Positions 53,647 through 62,923 of a stretch of DNA of 64,000 nt are shown here, piece by piece. The stretch is from CALBRZ01 sp964511065 (GTDB lineage Bacteria; Planctomycetota; Planctomycetia; Pirellulales; S012-138): positions 23,417-87,416 of the forward strand of contig CAZEEG010000005.1 in assembly GCA_964511065.1 (NCBI GenBank), given 5' to 3'. A program made the position numbers and the translations under genes. Under the pieces are notes generated by a model. It saw only the letters and a program-made list of their open reading frames with translations. It did not search any database and was not told the origin of the DNA. How positions within the stretch are numbered: position 1 is the first letter of the stretch; each line of letters opens with the position of its first letter.

Positions 53647-55065
53647 TTACCGGCCGGCTTCGCGGAGGCGCGGGTCGGTGGCTTCCTGGAGCCCTTCACC
53701 GATCAAATTATAAGCCAGCACGGTGAGGAAGATTCCAATGCCGGGAAACAGAATCAACCACCACATATGGTAATTGTCGCGACCAAGCGCCAGCAGGGCT
53801 CCCCAACTGGGCGCGGGCGGCGGCGGTCCAAACCCAAGAAAGCTTAACCCGCTCTCAATCAAAATGGCCGATGCGATGCCGAAGGTGATCGGCACCAGAA
53901 TCGGCGCCATGGCGTTGCGTAAAATGTGCCGGAACATGATCCGGGTGGAGCCGGCCCCCAGCGACCGGGCCGCGATCACAAAGTCCGACTCGCGCAGCTT
54001 CATAAATTCCGCCCGGGTCAAGCGGGCGATGGAAGTCCAGCCCGTCAGGCCGATGACCACCATCGTATGCCAGATAGTCGGGTTGGATACGACCGAAATC
54101 AGGGCCAGGATCAGTACCAGCGTGGGAATGCACAGCACCACTTCGATCACCCGGCTGAGCAATCCATCGACGATTCCTCGGAAGTACCCGGCATTGGCTC
54201 CGACCGTGACGCCAATCACCGATGCGATCCCCATCGACACGAACCCGATCAGCAGCGCCGTGCGCGATCCATGGATCATGATGGCGAACACGTCGACCCC
54301 GGCCGGGGTGGTGCCGAAAAAGTTGTGCCGGCTGGGTGCGCCCTGGCCTTGGCCGGGGTTGGCAGGTATGCCGGGCCATTCGCCGGCCCGGACCGGACGT
54401 TCAGGGTCCTGGTAGATCAATGGCCAAAGGGCCCAGCTATCGGGATCGAACCGCTTGAGCATGGTGGAGTAGGCGAGCATGAAGCCGATGGTGCGTTCTT
54501 CGCCGCCGGAAACCAGTTCGACTTCGCTCAGCCGCACTTCTTTGATGTCGTCATCGGGCAGCAGCAACTCGCAGAGGTCTTTGGATCGGTTAACGTAATC
54601 GACCTCGTACTCCTTGCCCTGGTAGCGGACAATGGACCCTTCGGTTACGACCAGGTCGACCATCTCATCGTTACGAAAAATGGAGGGTTCCCAGTTTTCG
54701 TTGAAGTAGTACAGGGCGGGGAAATAGATATTGCCCTTGTACTTGACGATGATTGGCCGGGTTCCCACGATCGCCGGCGAAAAGATCGCCATCAGGGCCA
54801 GGAAAATGACGAAGATCAACGCCGCCATGGCCAGGCGCCGACAGCGGAAACGATACCATGCTTCGGCCCAAAACCCACGCGACACGTGGGACTGGGTACC
54901 ATCGGCATCGTCCGGCGGCGGCACCGTCACGTTCATGGGCCCGGGGGCTCCCCCGGGTGCCACTGAGCCCGCCGCGGGCCCCATCCCTGTGCCCGAATGC
55001 GGCTCGGCCCCTTGCTTGTCGCCGGGGTAGGCTTCATCGGGTTGGTTATCCGGGTGCGGGTTCAT
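53647..55065 (-). CDS. oppC: Peptide ABC transporter permease (OppC-like) with large insert
   Basis: A 472-residue inner-membrane permease, much longer than the usual ~300. A ~70-residue Pro/Gly/Asp-rich N-terminus precedes TM1 (AMAALIFVIFLALMAIFSP). A ~170-residue charged extracytoplasmic insert (including KYKGNIYFPALYYFNENW) separates TM1 from the HNFFGTTPAGVDVFA segment. The conserved permease core follows with TM helices and the EAA loop EFMKLRESDFVIAARSLGAG near residue 355, ending TDPRLREAG. The core supports the family, and the extra domain is unusual. It lies 122 bases downstream of oppB. Confidence 0.9.
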   Translation of the reverse strand: MNPHPDNQPDEAYPGDKQGAEPHSGTGMGPAAGSVAPGGAPGPMNVTVPPPDDADGTQSHVSRGFWAEAWYRFRCRRLAMAALIFVIFLALMAIFSPAIVGTRPIIVKYKGNIYFPALYYFNENWEPSIFRNDEMVDLVVTEGSIVRYQGKEYEVDYVNRSKDLCELLLPDDDIKEVRLSEVELVSGGEERTIGFMLAYSTMLKRFDPDSWALWPLIYQDPERPVRAGEWPGIPANPGQGQGAPSRHNFFGTTPAGVDVFAIMIHGSRTALLIGFVSMGIASVIGVTVGANAGYFRGIVDGLLSRVIEVVLCIPTLVLILALISVVSNPTIWHTMVVIGLTGWTSIARLTRAEFMKLRESDFVIAARSLGAGSTRIMFRHILRNAMAPILVPITFGIASAILIESGLSFLGFGPPPPAPSWGALLALGRDNYHMWWLILFPGIGIFLTVLAYNLIGEGLQEATDPRLREAGR

Positions 55066-55187
55066 CGGTCAGCTTTGCATCCTCAATGAAGTCGCTTTGC
55101 ATGGTCTGGAGGCGTAAACGTGGCGGCCGGTGCGCTGCGAGGCGCTGCATCAAACCTCGGCCACGGCCGAACCGGGGCTCCCACGCA

Positions 55188-56171
55188 TCAGGTAAGGCTC
55201 ACGCGCGGATCAACCACCGCATACAGCACGTCGGCCAGGAGTTGTCCCAGCAGGGTCAGCACAGAAAACATCAGCACCAGCCCCATCAGCACCGGGTAGT
55301 CGCGGCGGCCGATTGAGAGCAGGAACAACTGCCCGATTCCCGGCCAGGCGAAAATCTGCTCCAGGATCACCGATCCGCCCAGCAGGGCCGGCAGCGTCAA
55401 GCCGATCTGGGTCACCAGCGGAATCAACGTATTGCGGAACGCGTGTTGAGTAACAATTTTCCTGGACGGCACCCCCTTGGCCCGCGCCGTGCGGATATAG
55501 TCCTGCCGCAGCACCTCGTGCATGTTTGATTTCACAAACCGCGCATAGTAGGCCAGGGCCGTATACGTGAAACAGGTGACAGGCATCAGGGCGTGCAGGA
55601 ACACGTCCCAGGTGCGCTCCAGCAGAGTCATGGAACCCCATGCTTGGGCGTCGTGCGTGCCCGAGAGCGGCAACCAGCCAAGTTTGACCGCCAGCATCAA
55701 CTGGAGAAACAGGGCCGCCACGTAGGTCGGCAGGGAGTACAGCATGTACAGCGATGTGCTGAGAAACCGTTCGTCCGACTTGCCGCTGCGCACGGAGAAA
55801 TACAACCCCAGCGGGATCGACAGCAAATACGACAGCAGCAGCGAACTGATGGTCAGCACCAGCGTGTTGCCGATCCGGCTGCCGATCACCGCGGTGACGG
55901 GGCGTTCCTCGCTGAACGACTGCTGCAAATTGCCTTGCAGGACGTCGCCCAGCCACCGGAAATATGCGGTGACCAGGGGATCGTCCAACCCGTACATTTC
56001 CCGGTACTTCTTGATGGTGCTTTCATCAATCTTGGCCGAGGGATCCGTCTGGAGGACGCGCAGCAACGCTGGATCGCCCGGCATGGCACGGATCATGCCG
56101 TACACAAGAAACGTAATCAGGAACAACGTCACCAGCGCCAGCAGGACGCGGCGGATCAAATACTGCGCCAT
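55188..56171 (-). CDS. oppB: Peptide ABC transporter permease (OppB-like)
   Basis: A 327-residue inner-membrane permease of normal length. The start MAQYLIRRVLLALVTLFLI matches OppB/DppB. The periplasmic segment PGDPALLRVLQTD follows, then GNTLVLTISSLLLSYLLSIPLG, and the EAA loop MHEVLRQDYIRTARAKGVPS, ending with the SIGRRDYPVLMG and PRVSLT permease tail. It sits between oppA (27-base gap) and oppC, supporting one operon. Confidence 0.95.
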   Translation of the reverse strand: MAQYLIRRVLLALVTLFLITFLVYGMIRAMPGDPALLRVLQTDPSAKIDESTIKKYREMYGLDDPLVTAYFRWLGDVLQGNLQQSFSEERPVTAVIGSRIGNTLVLTISSLLLSYLLSIPLGLYFSVRSGKSDERFLSTSLYMLYSLPTYVAALFLQLMLAVKLGWLPLSGTHDAQAWGSMTLLERTWDVFLHALMPVTCFTYTALAYYARFVKSNMHEVLRQDYIRTARAKGVPSRKIVTQHAFRNTLIPLVTQIGLTLPALLGGSVILEQIFAWPGIGQLFLLSIGRRDYPVLMGLVLMFSVLTLLGQLLADVLYAVVDPRVSLT

Positions 56172-56198
56172 CCGGTCTCTCCGTGGCCCGACGGGCGA

Positions 56199-58295
56199 CT
56201 ACGGCTTCGCCGACCAAATCGAGGAAACGCCCGGCCCGTAGTGGTAGGGGCCGCGCGGACTGAACATGTAGCCGCGAAGCTTCTTGTTGAAGCCGTAGAA
56301 TGACGACTGGTGGAACAACCAGGTGTACGGCTGCGCTTCGTACACGAGCTCGGCGATGCGGCCGTAAATCTCCGCGCGCTTTTCCCGGTCCAGTTCCTTA
56401 CGCCCTTCCTCGAACAACCGATCGACCTCGGGATTGGAGAAGCCGGTGTAATTGCGGGCTTCGCCGGTTTTCCAGAGGTTCTCCGAGGAATCGGGGTCGG
56501 CGCCCGATCCCCAGCCGGCAAAGCACGCCTGAAACTTCCGTTCGTGCATCCGTTCCAATAGCGTGGCTGCTTCCAGCGTCCGTACGTTGCACCGAATGTT
56601 CAGCCGATCCAGGTTTTCCCGCAGCAGGTTGCAGATGGCAACGCGGTCGGGCTTGTCGCTGACCAGCAGGTCGAACTCAAACTTGACCTTGGTGCCGTCG
56701 ATCACCTTGTCCAGAATGCCGTCGCCATCGGTATCCTGCCAACCGGCCTCGCGGAGCAGGTCGCGGGCCCGGTCGTAATTTTGGCGCAGACGGCGCGGCT
56801 GCTTCTTGGGGGCCATCCAGGCATCTGGGTGGTAAATGCCGGTGCAGGGCTCGTACAGGCCGTAATTCAACCGCCGCAGCATTTCGTCGTGATCGAAGGC
56901 GTAGCCCATCGCCCGGCGGACCCGCACATCGCTGAACAGACGGTCGTTCATGTTCCAGCCGAAGTAGAAGTAGGTCCACTCCTTGCCAGACACCTTGGTA
57001 TTTCGGCGATAGAAGTCGTTGCCGCTGGTTTGTTCGACCCATTGCGCCGCGCCCAGCAGGGTTTCATCCAGTTCGCCCGTCATCAATGAAAGCAGCGCGG
57101 TGTTGTTGTCTTCCATCACGCGGAACCGCACTTCGCGATAGAAGGGCTTGTCGCGCACCTGCTTTCCATTGTGCATGTAGTAGCTTTCGCGGCGGCGCAG
57201 CACGATCTCCTGCCCCGGCGTCCGGCTGACCAGTTCGTAAGGCCCCCCTGAAACAGGCTTGTCTTCGTACTTGCGCAGTTCGGGGGTGTCCTTCATCTTG
57301 GGGTCGTTTTTCAGCGGCCCCTCGTAGATGTGCTTGGGAACAATGGGGAAATTGATATTCCAGACATTGGTTGCCAGTGGTTCTTTATGGAAGAAAACCA
57401 GTGTCTGGTCGTCGTAGGCCTCAATCCAGCGGACCTTCTCGGTCCCTTGCTTGACGGCCGGTGGATCCACGCCCGGTGTCAGGATGGCCCGGTAGCTGAA
57501 TACCACGTCGTGGGCGGTGATCGGCTCGCCGTCCGACCAGGTGAGGTCGTCGCGCATCACCACTTTGTCATACATGCCGTCTTCGCTTGTCTGCCAACTC
57601 TTGACACTGTCGGCCGCTGCAAACGGCTGAAGGTTCCAATCAAAACCGAACAGGCCGAAGCTCAAATAGCCGCTGATATCGAACTCGGCCGCTGAACTCA
57701 TGAAAATCGGGTTCGTGCGGTTGATATCCTGCGTGAGCCGCCGCACCATCACGTCGTCCCAGTTCACCTGGTCGTCGTTCTCGGGCAACTTCCCCAGCGT
57801 CAGCAGAATCTTCTCATTGTCTTCCGAACTGTTGTTCCGCAAGCTCAGCGCCTCTTCGACGCTGATCGGTGCGGGGTTCTCGGCATCAAATTGGCGGCGC
57901 AACACCATGGAGTCCAGCACCGGGCGATCGACCCAGGTGACCTTCGCATCCAGCTCTTCCAAGGTGGGCGCATCAAACGGCTCCCCCGCCTCGCCCGGCA
58001 CCACCGGCACCGTCGACTTGGAACTGCCGGAATCATTGGCGCTGGGTTTCTCAGAATCGGACTGGTGGGCGGCGGGTTTTTTGTCGTCTCGCGTCGATGT
58101 ATTGTCGTGCGAAGCAACCTGGGGAGCTTCAGAATCCGCGTCCGAAGCGCTTGAGGACGAGCTTTGAGAATCGGTCTGAGGCGCGCCGGGGGCGGTCGTG
58201 GATGCCGGCGGATTCTCCGTATTGCCGCCGCAACCGCTTTGCACAAGCAGCAATCCGCCCAGCAATAGCGTCGTCCAAGGCCAAAGTTGCCGCAT
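56199..58295 (-). CDS. oppA: Peptide ABC transporter substrate-binding lipoprotein (OppA-like)
   Basis: A 698-residue solute-binding protein of the SBP_bac_5 family. A lipoprotein-like signal (LLLGGLLLVQSGCGG) gives a candidate lipid Cys22; the residue at -3 is Gln, an unusual lipobox. A long Ser/Asp/Glu-rich linker (~25-95) leads to the ligand-binding lobes, with LTWSDGEPITAHDVVFSY and GYAFDHDEMLRRLNYGLYEP as family landmarks. GGAGGAG stands seven bases before ATG 58295. It is first in the oppABCDF order and is likely the specificity determinant; the actual peptide or ligand is unknown. Confidence 0.92.
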   Translation of the reverse strand: MRQLWPWTTLLLGGLLLVQSGCGGNTENPPASTTAPGAPQTDSQSSSSSASDADSEAPQVASHDNTSTRDDKKPAAHQSDSEKPSANDSGSSKSTVPVVPGEAGEPFDAPTLEELDAKVTWVDRPVLDSMVLRRQFDAENPAPISVEEALSLRNNSSEDNEKILLTLGKLPENDDQVNWDDVMVRRLTQDINRTNPIFMSSAAEFDISGYLSFGLFGFDWNLQPFAAADSVKSWQTSEDGMYDKVVMRDDLTWSDGEPITAHDVVFSYRAILTPGVDPPAVKQGTEKVRWIEAYDDQTLVFFHKEPLATNVWNINFPIVPKHIYEGPLKNDPKMKDTPELRKYEDKPVSGGPYELVSRTPGQEIVLRRRESYYMHNGKQVRDKPFYREVRFRVMEDNNTALLSLMTGELDETLLGAAQWVEQTSGNDFYRRNTKVSGKEWTYFYFGWNMNDRLFSDVRVRRAMGYAFDHDEMLRRLNYGLYEPCTGIYHPDAWMAPKKQPRRLRQNYDRARDLLREAGWQDTDGDGILDKVIDGTKVKFEFDLLVSDKPDRVAICNLLRENLDRLNIRCNVRTLEAATLLERMHERKFQACFAGWGSGADPDSSENLWKTGEARNYTGFSNPEVDRLFEEGRKELDREKRAEIYGRIAELVYEAQPYTWLFHQSSFYGFNKKLRGYMFSPRGPYHYGPGVSSIWSAKP

Positions 58296-59345
58296 GGTTT
58301 GCTCCTCCGCAGGCGCTATCAGGTGTGTGAGGCGTCGGGGGGGTCAGATCTGGCGAAGTGGATGCATGTCAACGGTTGGCCGGGTTGCCCGCCCGTTGCC
58401 CCGCGGGGGGCAATCTGTTCAGGCGGCGACAACCAGCTTATCTGTCGCCCGTTTTGATCGACCGCCCCCCATTCTGGCGACATGTCGCGCGGCCGCACGC
58501 ACCGCGATGAAACGGTCTGGCCGAAGGAACCGGCAACTGCTGGCGCACCGCGCCGGATGTCCGCTGATTCCTTTTCTACGGTTGTCGCCAGCAAAATGGT
58601 TCTTAGGACTGTTAACGGATCCAGGGGGAACCCGTGGCCCGCTTTGCCCCATCCGCAGGGTTGGGCTACCCTGCCCCCCTTGCCTGCTATGGTAGCGAAT
58701 CTATCGTCGCCCGAACAGACGAAAGCGGCGGGGGGTCGGCAACCGGCCGACTCAGGTCGGCAACGTGTCGCCAAGCCGCCGGGAAAGCGGAACAAAGCGT
58801 CCCGCAGCCAAGGCTCGCTTGCACCGTGCGGCTCCCCGGTCCCGCCCCGCGGGGTTCGGGTGTGTGGTGCCCCCCATGCGCCGCAGGTGCGGCCAGGAAC
58901 AGTTGGCCGCACTTTAACCTTGCGTGCCGACCGATCACGCGATGGTTGAGCTGAATCCGTTCGCAGGAAAAGGTTTCCCGTACTTCTTAACCTTTGGCGC
59001 AATGCGGCTGCGCGGCAACCTCTACCCTGGCGACGACGATCCAGAATATCCTGTGGCTGGCACGCAACCACCGGGGGGGCATGGGTGGTTATCAGGCGAT
59101 GGGCGGTCAATCCTGCCACAAGGCTCTGCGTGCCGCGTGGTAGTTGGTGTACCTCAGGCTCGGCGTGCCGTGCGCTGCGGATTCCAGCGCCGACCTCCCT
59201 CAGGGCCGGGCCGATTGATGCCCTTTCAAATCAAATAACCGACGGGCCGCAGATTGAAAAAGGTACCCGCCGCCACCCGGCGGGAGTACGCTCGCCACGC
59301 CCTGTAAACAACCGAAGGGCCACAGATCGAAAAAGGTACCGGCCC
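58296..59345. other. Long intergenic region upstream of oppA and the ASCH gene
   Basis: About 1,050 bases without a gene I can support; open frames on both strands are compositionally skewed noise. It contains a perfect 12-bp palindrome GCGACATGTCGC (58477-58488), ~180 bases upstream of oppA, and two 31-bp direct repeats just before the ASCH gene. Promoters for oppA and the ASCH gene should lie here, but no boxes were convincing. Confidence 0.5.
59237..59340 (+). repeat. Pair of 31-bp direct repeats before ASCH gene
   Basis: The 31 bases at 59237-59267 recur at 59310-59340 with 28 of 31 identical, both ending GAAAAAGGTACC. The second copy ends 5 bases before the ATG of the ASCH gene and so includes its ribosome-binding region (AAAAAGG). 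The 73-base spacing looks like a local duplication. Confidence 0.8.
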
Positions 59346-59729
59346 ATGCTGCTGTTCAAGAAGCGGTTCTTGCCGGCGATTCGAGCAGGAACCAAGACGC
59401 AAACCGTGCGGCTCTGGAAGCACCGCCTGATGAAGGCCGGCCAGCGGAGCTACATTCCCGGCGTCGGCTACATCCGCATACTCGCGGTCGATGCCGTGAA
59501 GCTGGGCGAGTTGAACCAGCACGATGCCAAGGCCGATGGATTCCCCAGCCCAGCGGCCTTGCGCCGTGAGATTGAAACCATTTACCCGGCCGAACTGGCC
59601 GCCGGGTACCAGGCCTACCGGGTGCGGTTTCGCCTGTGTACCCCGGACGAAACGGCCCAAGCCATCGCCGACAAAGAGCGGCGCAAAGCTGCCCGAGCCG
59701 AGCAAAAGCGTTCCTCGCCTAGTGGTTGA
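59346..59729 (+). CDS. ASCH-domain-like RNA-binding protein
   Basis: A 127-residue small soluble protein resembling ASCH (PUA-like) domains. The N-terminus MLLFKKRFLPAIRAGTKTQT and RLWKHRLMKAGQ carry the basic, RNA-facing pattern of the family, followed by RILAVDAVKLGEL and YQAYRVRFRL strands. A Lys/Arg-rich C-terminal helix of ~20 residues follows. The start ATG 59346 is preceded by GAAAAAGGTACC from the direct repeat. Its end overlaps the converging DUF1549/1553 gene by 11 bases. Members are linked to RNA binding or nucleoside hydrolysis; no specific role can be given here. Confidence 0.6.
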   Translation: MLLFKKRFLPAIRAGTKTQTVRLWKHRLMKAGQRSYIPGVGYIRILAVDAVKLGELNQHDAKADGFPSPAALRREIETIYPAELAAGYQAYRVRFRLCTPDETAQAIADKERRKAARAEQKRSSPSG

Positions 59730-62226
59730 ACAGGAATTCGCGACTGTTGGCCAACGCCCAGAGCACGTCTTCCAGCCCTTCCTTCACATTGGGCGCAGCT
59801 TCAATGATTTCGTGGCACGCGGTCAGTTCGTCTGCGTTGGGCTGCCGGCTCAGCGATACCAGGTAAAGCTGGGTGATGATGTCATCAGTCGGCACCTTCG
59901 CCTTCAGCAGCCTGGCGATGCGCCCGTTGCCGTCGCTGATCTTCTTGTGAAGCAGTTCGCCGTTAGCGATCTGCAGCACTTGGGCCAGGTTGGGCTCGGC
60001 GGTCCGCTCGCACTCGCAGGTGATAACCCGCTCCGGACGGCCCATCGTATCGAGGAAGTAGCTGGTGTAATTATTGTCGGGCAGTTCAATGGCCCGCGTC
60101 CCCAGCGGGATGCCGGCGAATTTCTCCTGCGTGCCGCAGATGGCGTCGATGCCATCGAGCAGTACTTCGGCGGGAAGCCGCTTGACGTTGTAATGGGTGT
60201 AAAACCGGGTATCCGCAGCGTTGGTTGCCGTGGGGGTGGAGCTAAGCTGGTACGTCCGGCTGACCAGAATGGCCCGCAGCAATTGCCGCAGGTCGTACTT
60301 GTTCTCGATCAGGTGATCGGCCAGGGCGTCGAGCAGCGCCGGATTGGAGGGCGGGTTGGTCGCCCGCATGTCGTCAATCGGCTCCACCAGCCCGGTGCCC
60401 ATCAGGTATCCCCAGAAGCGGTTGGCGATGTTCTGGGCAAACAGCTTGTTTTCGGGCGCGGTGAGCCAGTCGGCCAGCGGGCGGCGCAGGTCGAGGTGCT
60501 GGGAAGCGTCGATCGGTTCGTCCAGCAGCGGCGTCGGCTCCATCACCTGGTTGGTCTTGGGGTGACGGATGCTGCCGGTCCGCCTGACCATCACCACGGT
60601 ATCGCCGCCTTGCGACCCGAAATCGAGACTGTTCTTGTTCGCCACGCGGGTGAAGAACGCCGCCAGGCCGTAGTAATCGCCCTGGGTATACACTTCAAAC
60701 GGATGGTTATGGCACTTGGCGCATTGCATCCGCACGCCCAGGAACACTTGGGCGGTGGTTTCGGCCAGATCGTCGGGCCGGGTGGCAATCTTGTAGAAGT
60801 TGGCGGGGCCACTCTCGAAAACCGATCCTTGCGCGGTAATCAGTTCGCGCACGAACTGGTCGACCGGCTTGTTTTCCCGCAGCGAGGCGCGAATCCAGTT
60901 GTACAGCGACCACATGCCGCCGTCGCCCAGCTTGTTGCGGTTATTGCGGAGCAGATCGCCCCACTTGAGCGACCAGTACGCGCTGAACTCGTTGTTCCAC
61001 ACGTCGCGGGCCGGATCGCCGGTGAGGCCCAGCAGTTCGTCAACCAGTTCGGTGCGTTTGTTGGGATCGTCGCTTGCCAGAAAGGCTTCCACGCGCTCAG
61101 GTGGCGGCAGTGTACCCAGGCAATCCAGGAATACGCGGCGAATGAAGACTTCATCGCTGCAATTGGGCGAAGGATCGAGGCCCAACCGCTGCCAGCGTTT
61201 CATCACCAGTTCGTCGATGAAGTTTTGCGGCTCGAAGCCGGCCAGGTCGACATTCTCGGCATATGGCACCACCACCATCGAAATCTTCGCCTGCCCCTGG
61301 AATCGCACCATGACGGGCGTCTGGCCCGGGCCCTGGGCCGTCACATAGCCGGTTCCATCGACGATGGCGACCGCATCGCTCATGCTGTCGAACTGGACGG
61401 CTTGTGTCACGTCGCGGCGGCTGCCATCAGAATAGCTGGCTTCCACCCGCAATTGCCGCGTTTCTCCCACGCGATACTGGTGCTCGGAGGGTTCAACGGT
61501 GAGGTCCACCACCTTGGGCTCATCTTTTTGCGGCGCGGGTGCGCCCTCGCGGAGCCAGGCGAGCAGAATTTCATGTTCGTACGAGCCGCGGTCAAATCGC
61601 TTGCCGCCGCCGTGCGAAACCTCCATCAGGGCCTTCTGGAGCAGCAGGCTATCTTCCGGCGAAACGAGCGAAATCCGCCGCCCCATCTGATCGCGGGCAA
61701 TCGCCGGGTAATCTTCCTCGGGGGTAAATCCAAAAAGTGAGAGTTTGAAACCGCCCTGGCCGTACTGCGAGGCATGGCAGCTACCGCCGGTGCAACCCGC
61801 CCGAACCAGAACGGGATTCACATGCAGGTTAAAGCTCACCGGATGGCTGTCGAAGTTGGTTACCGTGAGCTTGACCTCGCGGCTTTGACCCGCATGCTCG
61901 ATGCGCACCGTGGTTTCACCGTTGGCCAGCGGCCGGACAAAGCCGCGTTCGCTGACCGCAACCACGCTTGGATCGGCCACGTGGTACTTGGCCTTGGCTG
62001 TCACATCTTGCGGCCGCTCGCCGGGCGCGGTTTGTACGGCCGTCAATTGAAGCCGGGCCAAGGAGCCGACCAGCTCAAACGATTCGGGCGAGACCTCCAG
62101 CGAAGCGGCTTTCGCATCCACGCCGCCCAAAACCGTGACCATCAAGGCCGCAACAAGCCCCAACGCACGTGGCGCCTGAAGCAACTCCGTAAACCGCGCA
62201 CTGACAAGCCTGGCGTTCATACGCAT
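59719..62226 (-). CDS. DUF1549/DUF1553 protein with Big2-like domain and CxxCH motif (second copy)
   Basis: An 835-residue exported relative of the 36.5 kb protein. A signal-peptide-like start (LGLVAALMVTVLGGVDAKAA) is followed by a Big2-like domain (EVSPESFELVG), a CTGGSCHAS motif, DUF1549 with GTLPPPERV, the CAKCHNHPFEVY haem-like site, and DUF1553 ending REFLFNH. The two proteins are collinear throughout but clearly diverged. Unlike the first copy, no DUF1501 gene is next to it, and its 3' end overlaps an ASCH gene on the other strand. Function not established. Confidence 0.9.
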   Translation of the reverse strand: MRMNARLVSARFTELLQAPRALGLVAALMVTVLGGVDAKAASLEVSPESFELVGSLARLQLTAVQTAPGERPQDVTAKAKYHVADPSVVAVSERGFVRPLANGETTVRIEHAGQSREVKLTVTNFDSHPVSFNLHVNPVLVRAGCTGGSCHASQYGQGGFKLSLFGFTPEEDYPAIARDQMGRRISLVSPEDSLLLQKALMEVSHGGGKRFDRGSYEHEILLAWLREGAPAPQKDEPKVVDLTVEPSEHQYRVGETRQLRVEASYSDGSRRDVTQAVQFDSMSDAVAIVDGTGYVTAQGPGQTPVMVRFQGQAKISMVVVPYAENVDLAGFEPQNFIDELVMKRWQRLGLDPSPNCSDEVFIRRVFLDCLGTLPPPERVEAFLASDDPNKRTELVDELLGLTGDPARDVWNNEFSAYWSLKWGDLLRNNRNKLGDGGMWSLYNWIRASLRENKPVDQFVRELITAQGSVFESGPANFYKIATRPDDLAETTAQVFLGVRMQCAKCHNHPFEVYTQGDYYGLAAFFTRVANKNSLDFGSQGGDTVVMVRRTGSIRHPKTNQVMEPTPLLDEPIDASQHLDLRRPLADWLTAPENKLFAQNIANRFWGYLMGTGLVEPIDDMRATNPPSNPALLDALADHLIENKYDLRQLLRAILVSRTYQLSSTPTATNAADTRFYTHYNVKRLPAEVLLDGIDAICGTQEKFAGIPLGTRAIELPDNNYTSYFLDTMGRPERVITCECERTAEPNLAQVLQIANGELLHKKISDGNGRIARLLKAKVPTDDIITQLYLVSLSRQPNADELTACHEIIEAAPNVKEGLEDVLWALANSREFLFNH

Positions 62227-62563
62227 GCCTTGACTGGTTAGGTGGGAAGGAGGGATGCGGAGTACCGGCGGGCAGGTTCTCTTGGAAGGTTGACCACCAT
62301 GGCGGCAGCAAACGCACCATGGGAGCCTGAGAAAGAGTATGCCGCAACCGGAGCCTTAATTCAATATCCGTGGATGGATCGGGCGGGCTGGACGGGGTGG
62401 TGCCCGCCCCCCCGCGGGACAATCGCCGCCAGGCCGGCAATCGACGGCCCCGCCCCCACAACCTACAATGCCGCCAACTTCCCTTGCCGCTTCCTGTGCC
62501 GCGCAGGTGTCACAGCCGACCCGATCGCGGCAAGCCACACGCTTTAGCACCGCCCCGGCCAAC
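62227..62563. other. Divergent intergenic region, DUF1549 / small membrane protein
   Basis: 337 bases between divergent starts. No hairpin with T-run, tRNA or convincing promoter was recognised; an in-frame extension upstream of the next gene looks non-coding. Confidence 0.45.
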
Positions 62564-62911
62564 ATGGCAAAGAAGGCGAACAAGAAGAAACAGCGAAAAG
62601 CCCAGCCGCCGCGCGAACGCCGGGCGGTCGAATTTCTGACCGTGGCCTGGATGCTCGCGGTGATGACGGCCCTGGTGTGCGAAGTCGGCGGTACCGTCGC
62701 CCGCATCTATGCCGACGGCAACCCGCGTATCGCCCTGCTGGCCGGATATCTGCTGTTTGCCGCCGCCGTTGTAGGAGGCGTCTCGCTGGTGATGCTGGTC
62801 GCGGTGTATCGCATGCGGAAGGTGAAGCCGCCCCCGGGCATTGTGTTCTTTTCCGCAGTCGTCGGCGGCGCGCCGCTGCTGGTACTGTTGTTCTCGTGGT
62901 TGCAGAAGTAG
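62564..62911 (+). CDS. Small two- to three-helix membrane protein
   Basis: A 115-residue protein with a strongly basic start (MAKKANKKKQRKAQ) and three hydrophobic segments: LTVAWMLAVMTALV, ALLAGYLLFAAAVVGGVSLVMLVAVY and GIVFFSAVVGGAPLLVLLF. No domain was recognised. ATG 62564 was chosen because it begins the basic leader. It precedes a methyltransferase gene by 12 bases, so co-transcription is likely, and the two may work together on the membrane or be linked only by expression. Confidence 0.7.
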   Translation: MAKKANKKKQRKAQPPRERRAVEFLTVAWMLAVMTALVCEVGGTVARIYADGNPRIALLAGYLLFAAAVVGGVSLVMLVAVYRMRKVKPPPGIVFFSAVVGGAPLLVLLFSWLQK

Positions 62912-62923
62912 GGAATAGCGGCC

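Noticed and set aside
59524..61740. 738-residue open frame on the plus strand
   Set aside because: Shadow of the DUF1549/1553 gene on the other strand, without recognisable motifs.
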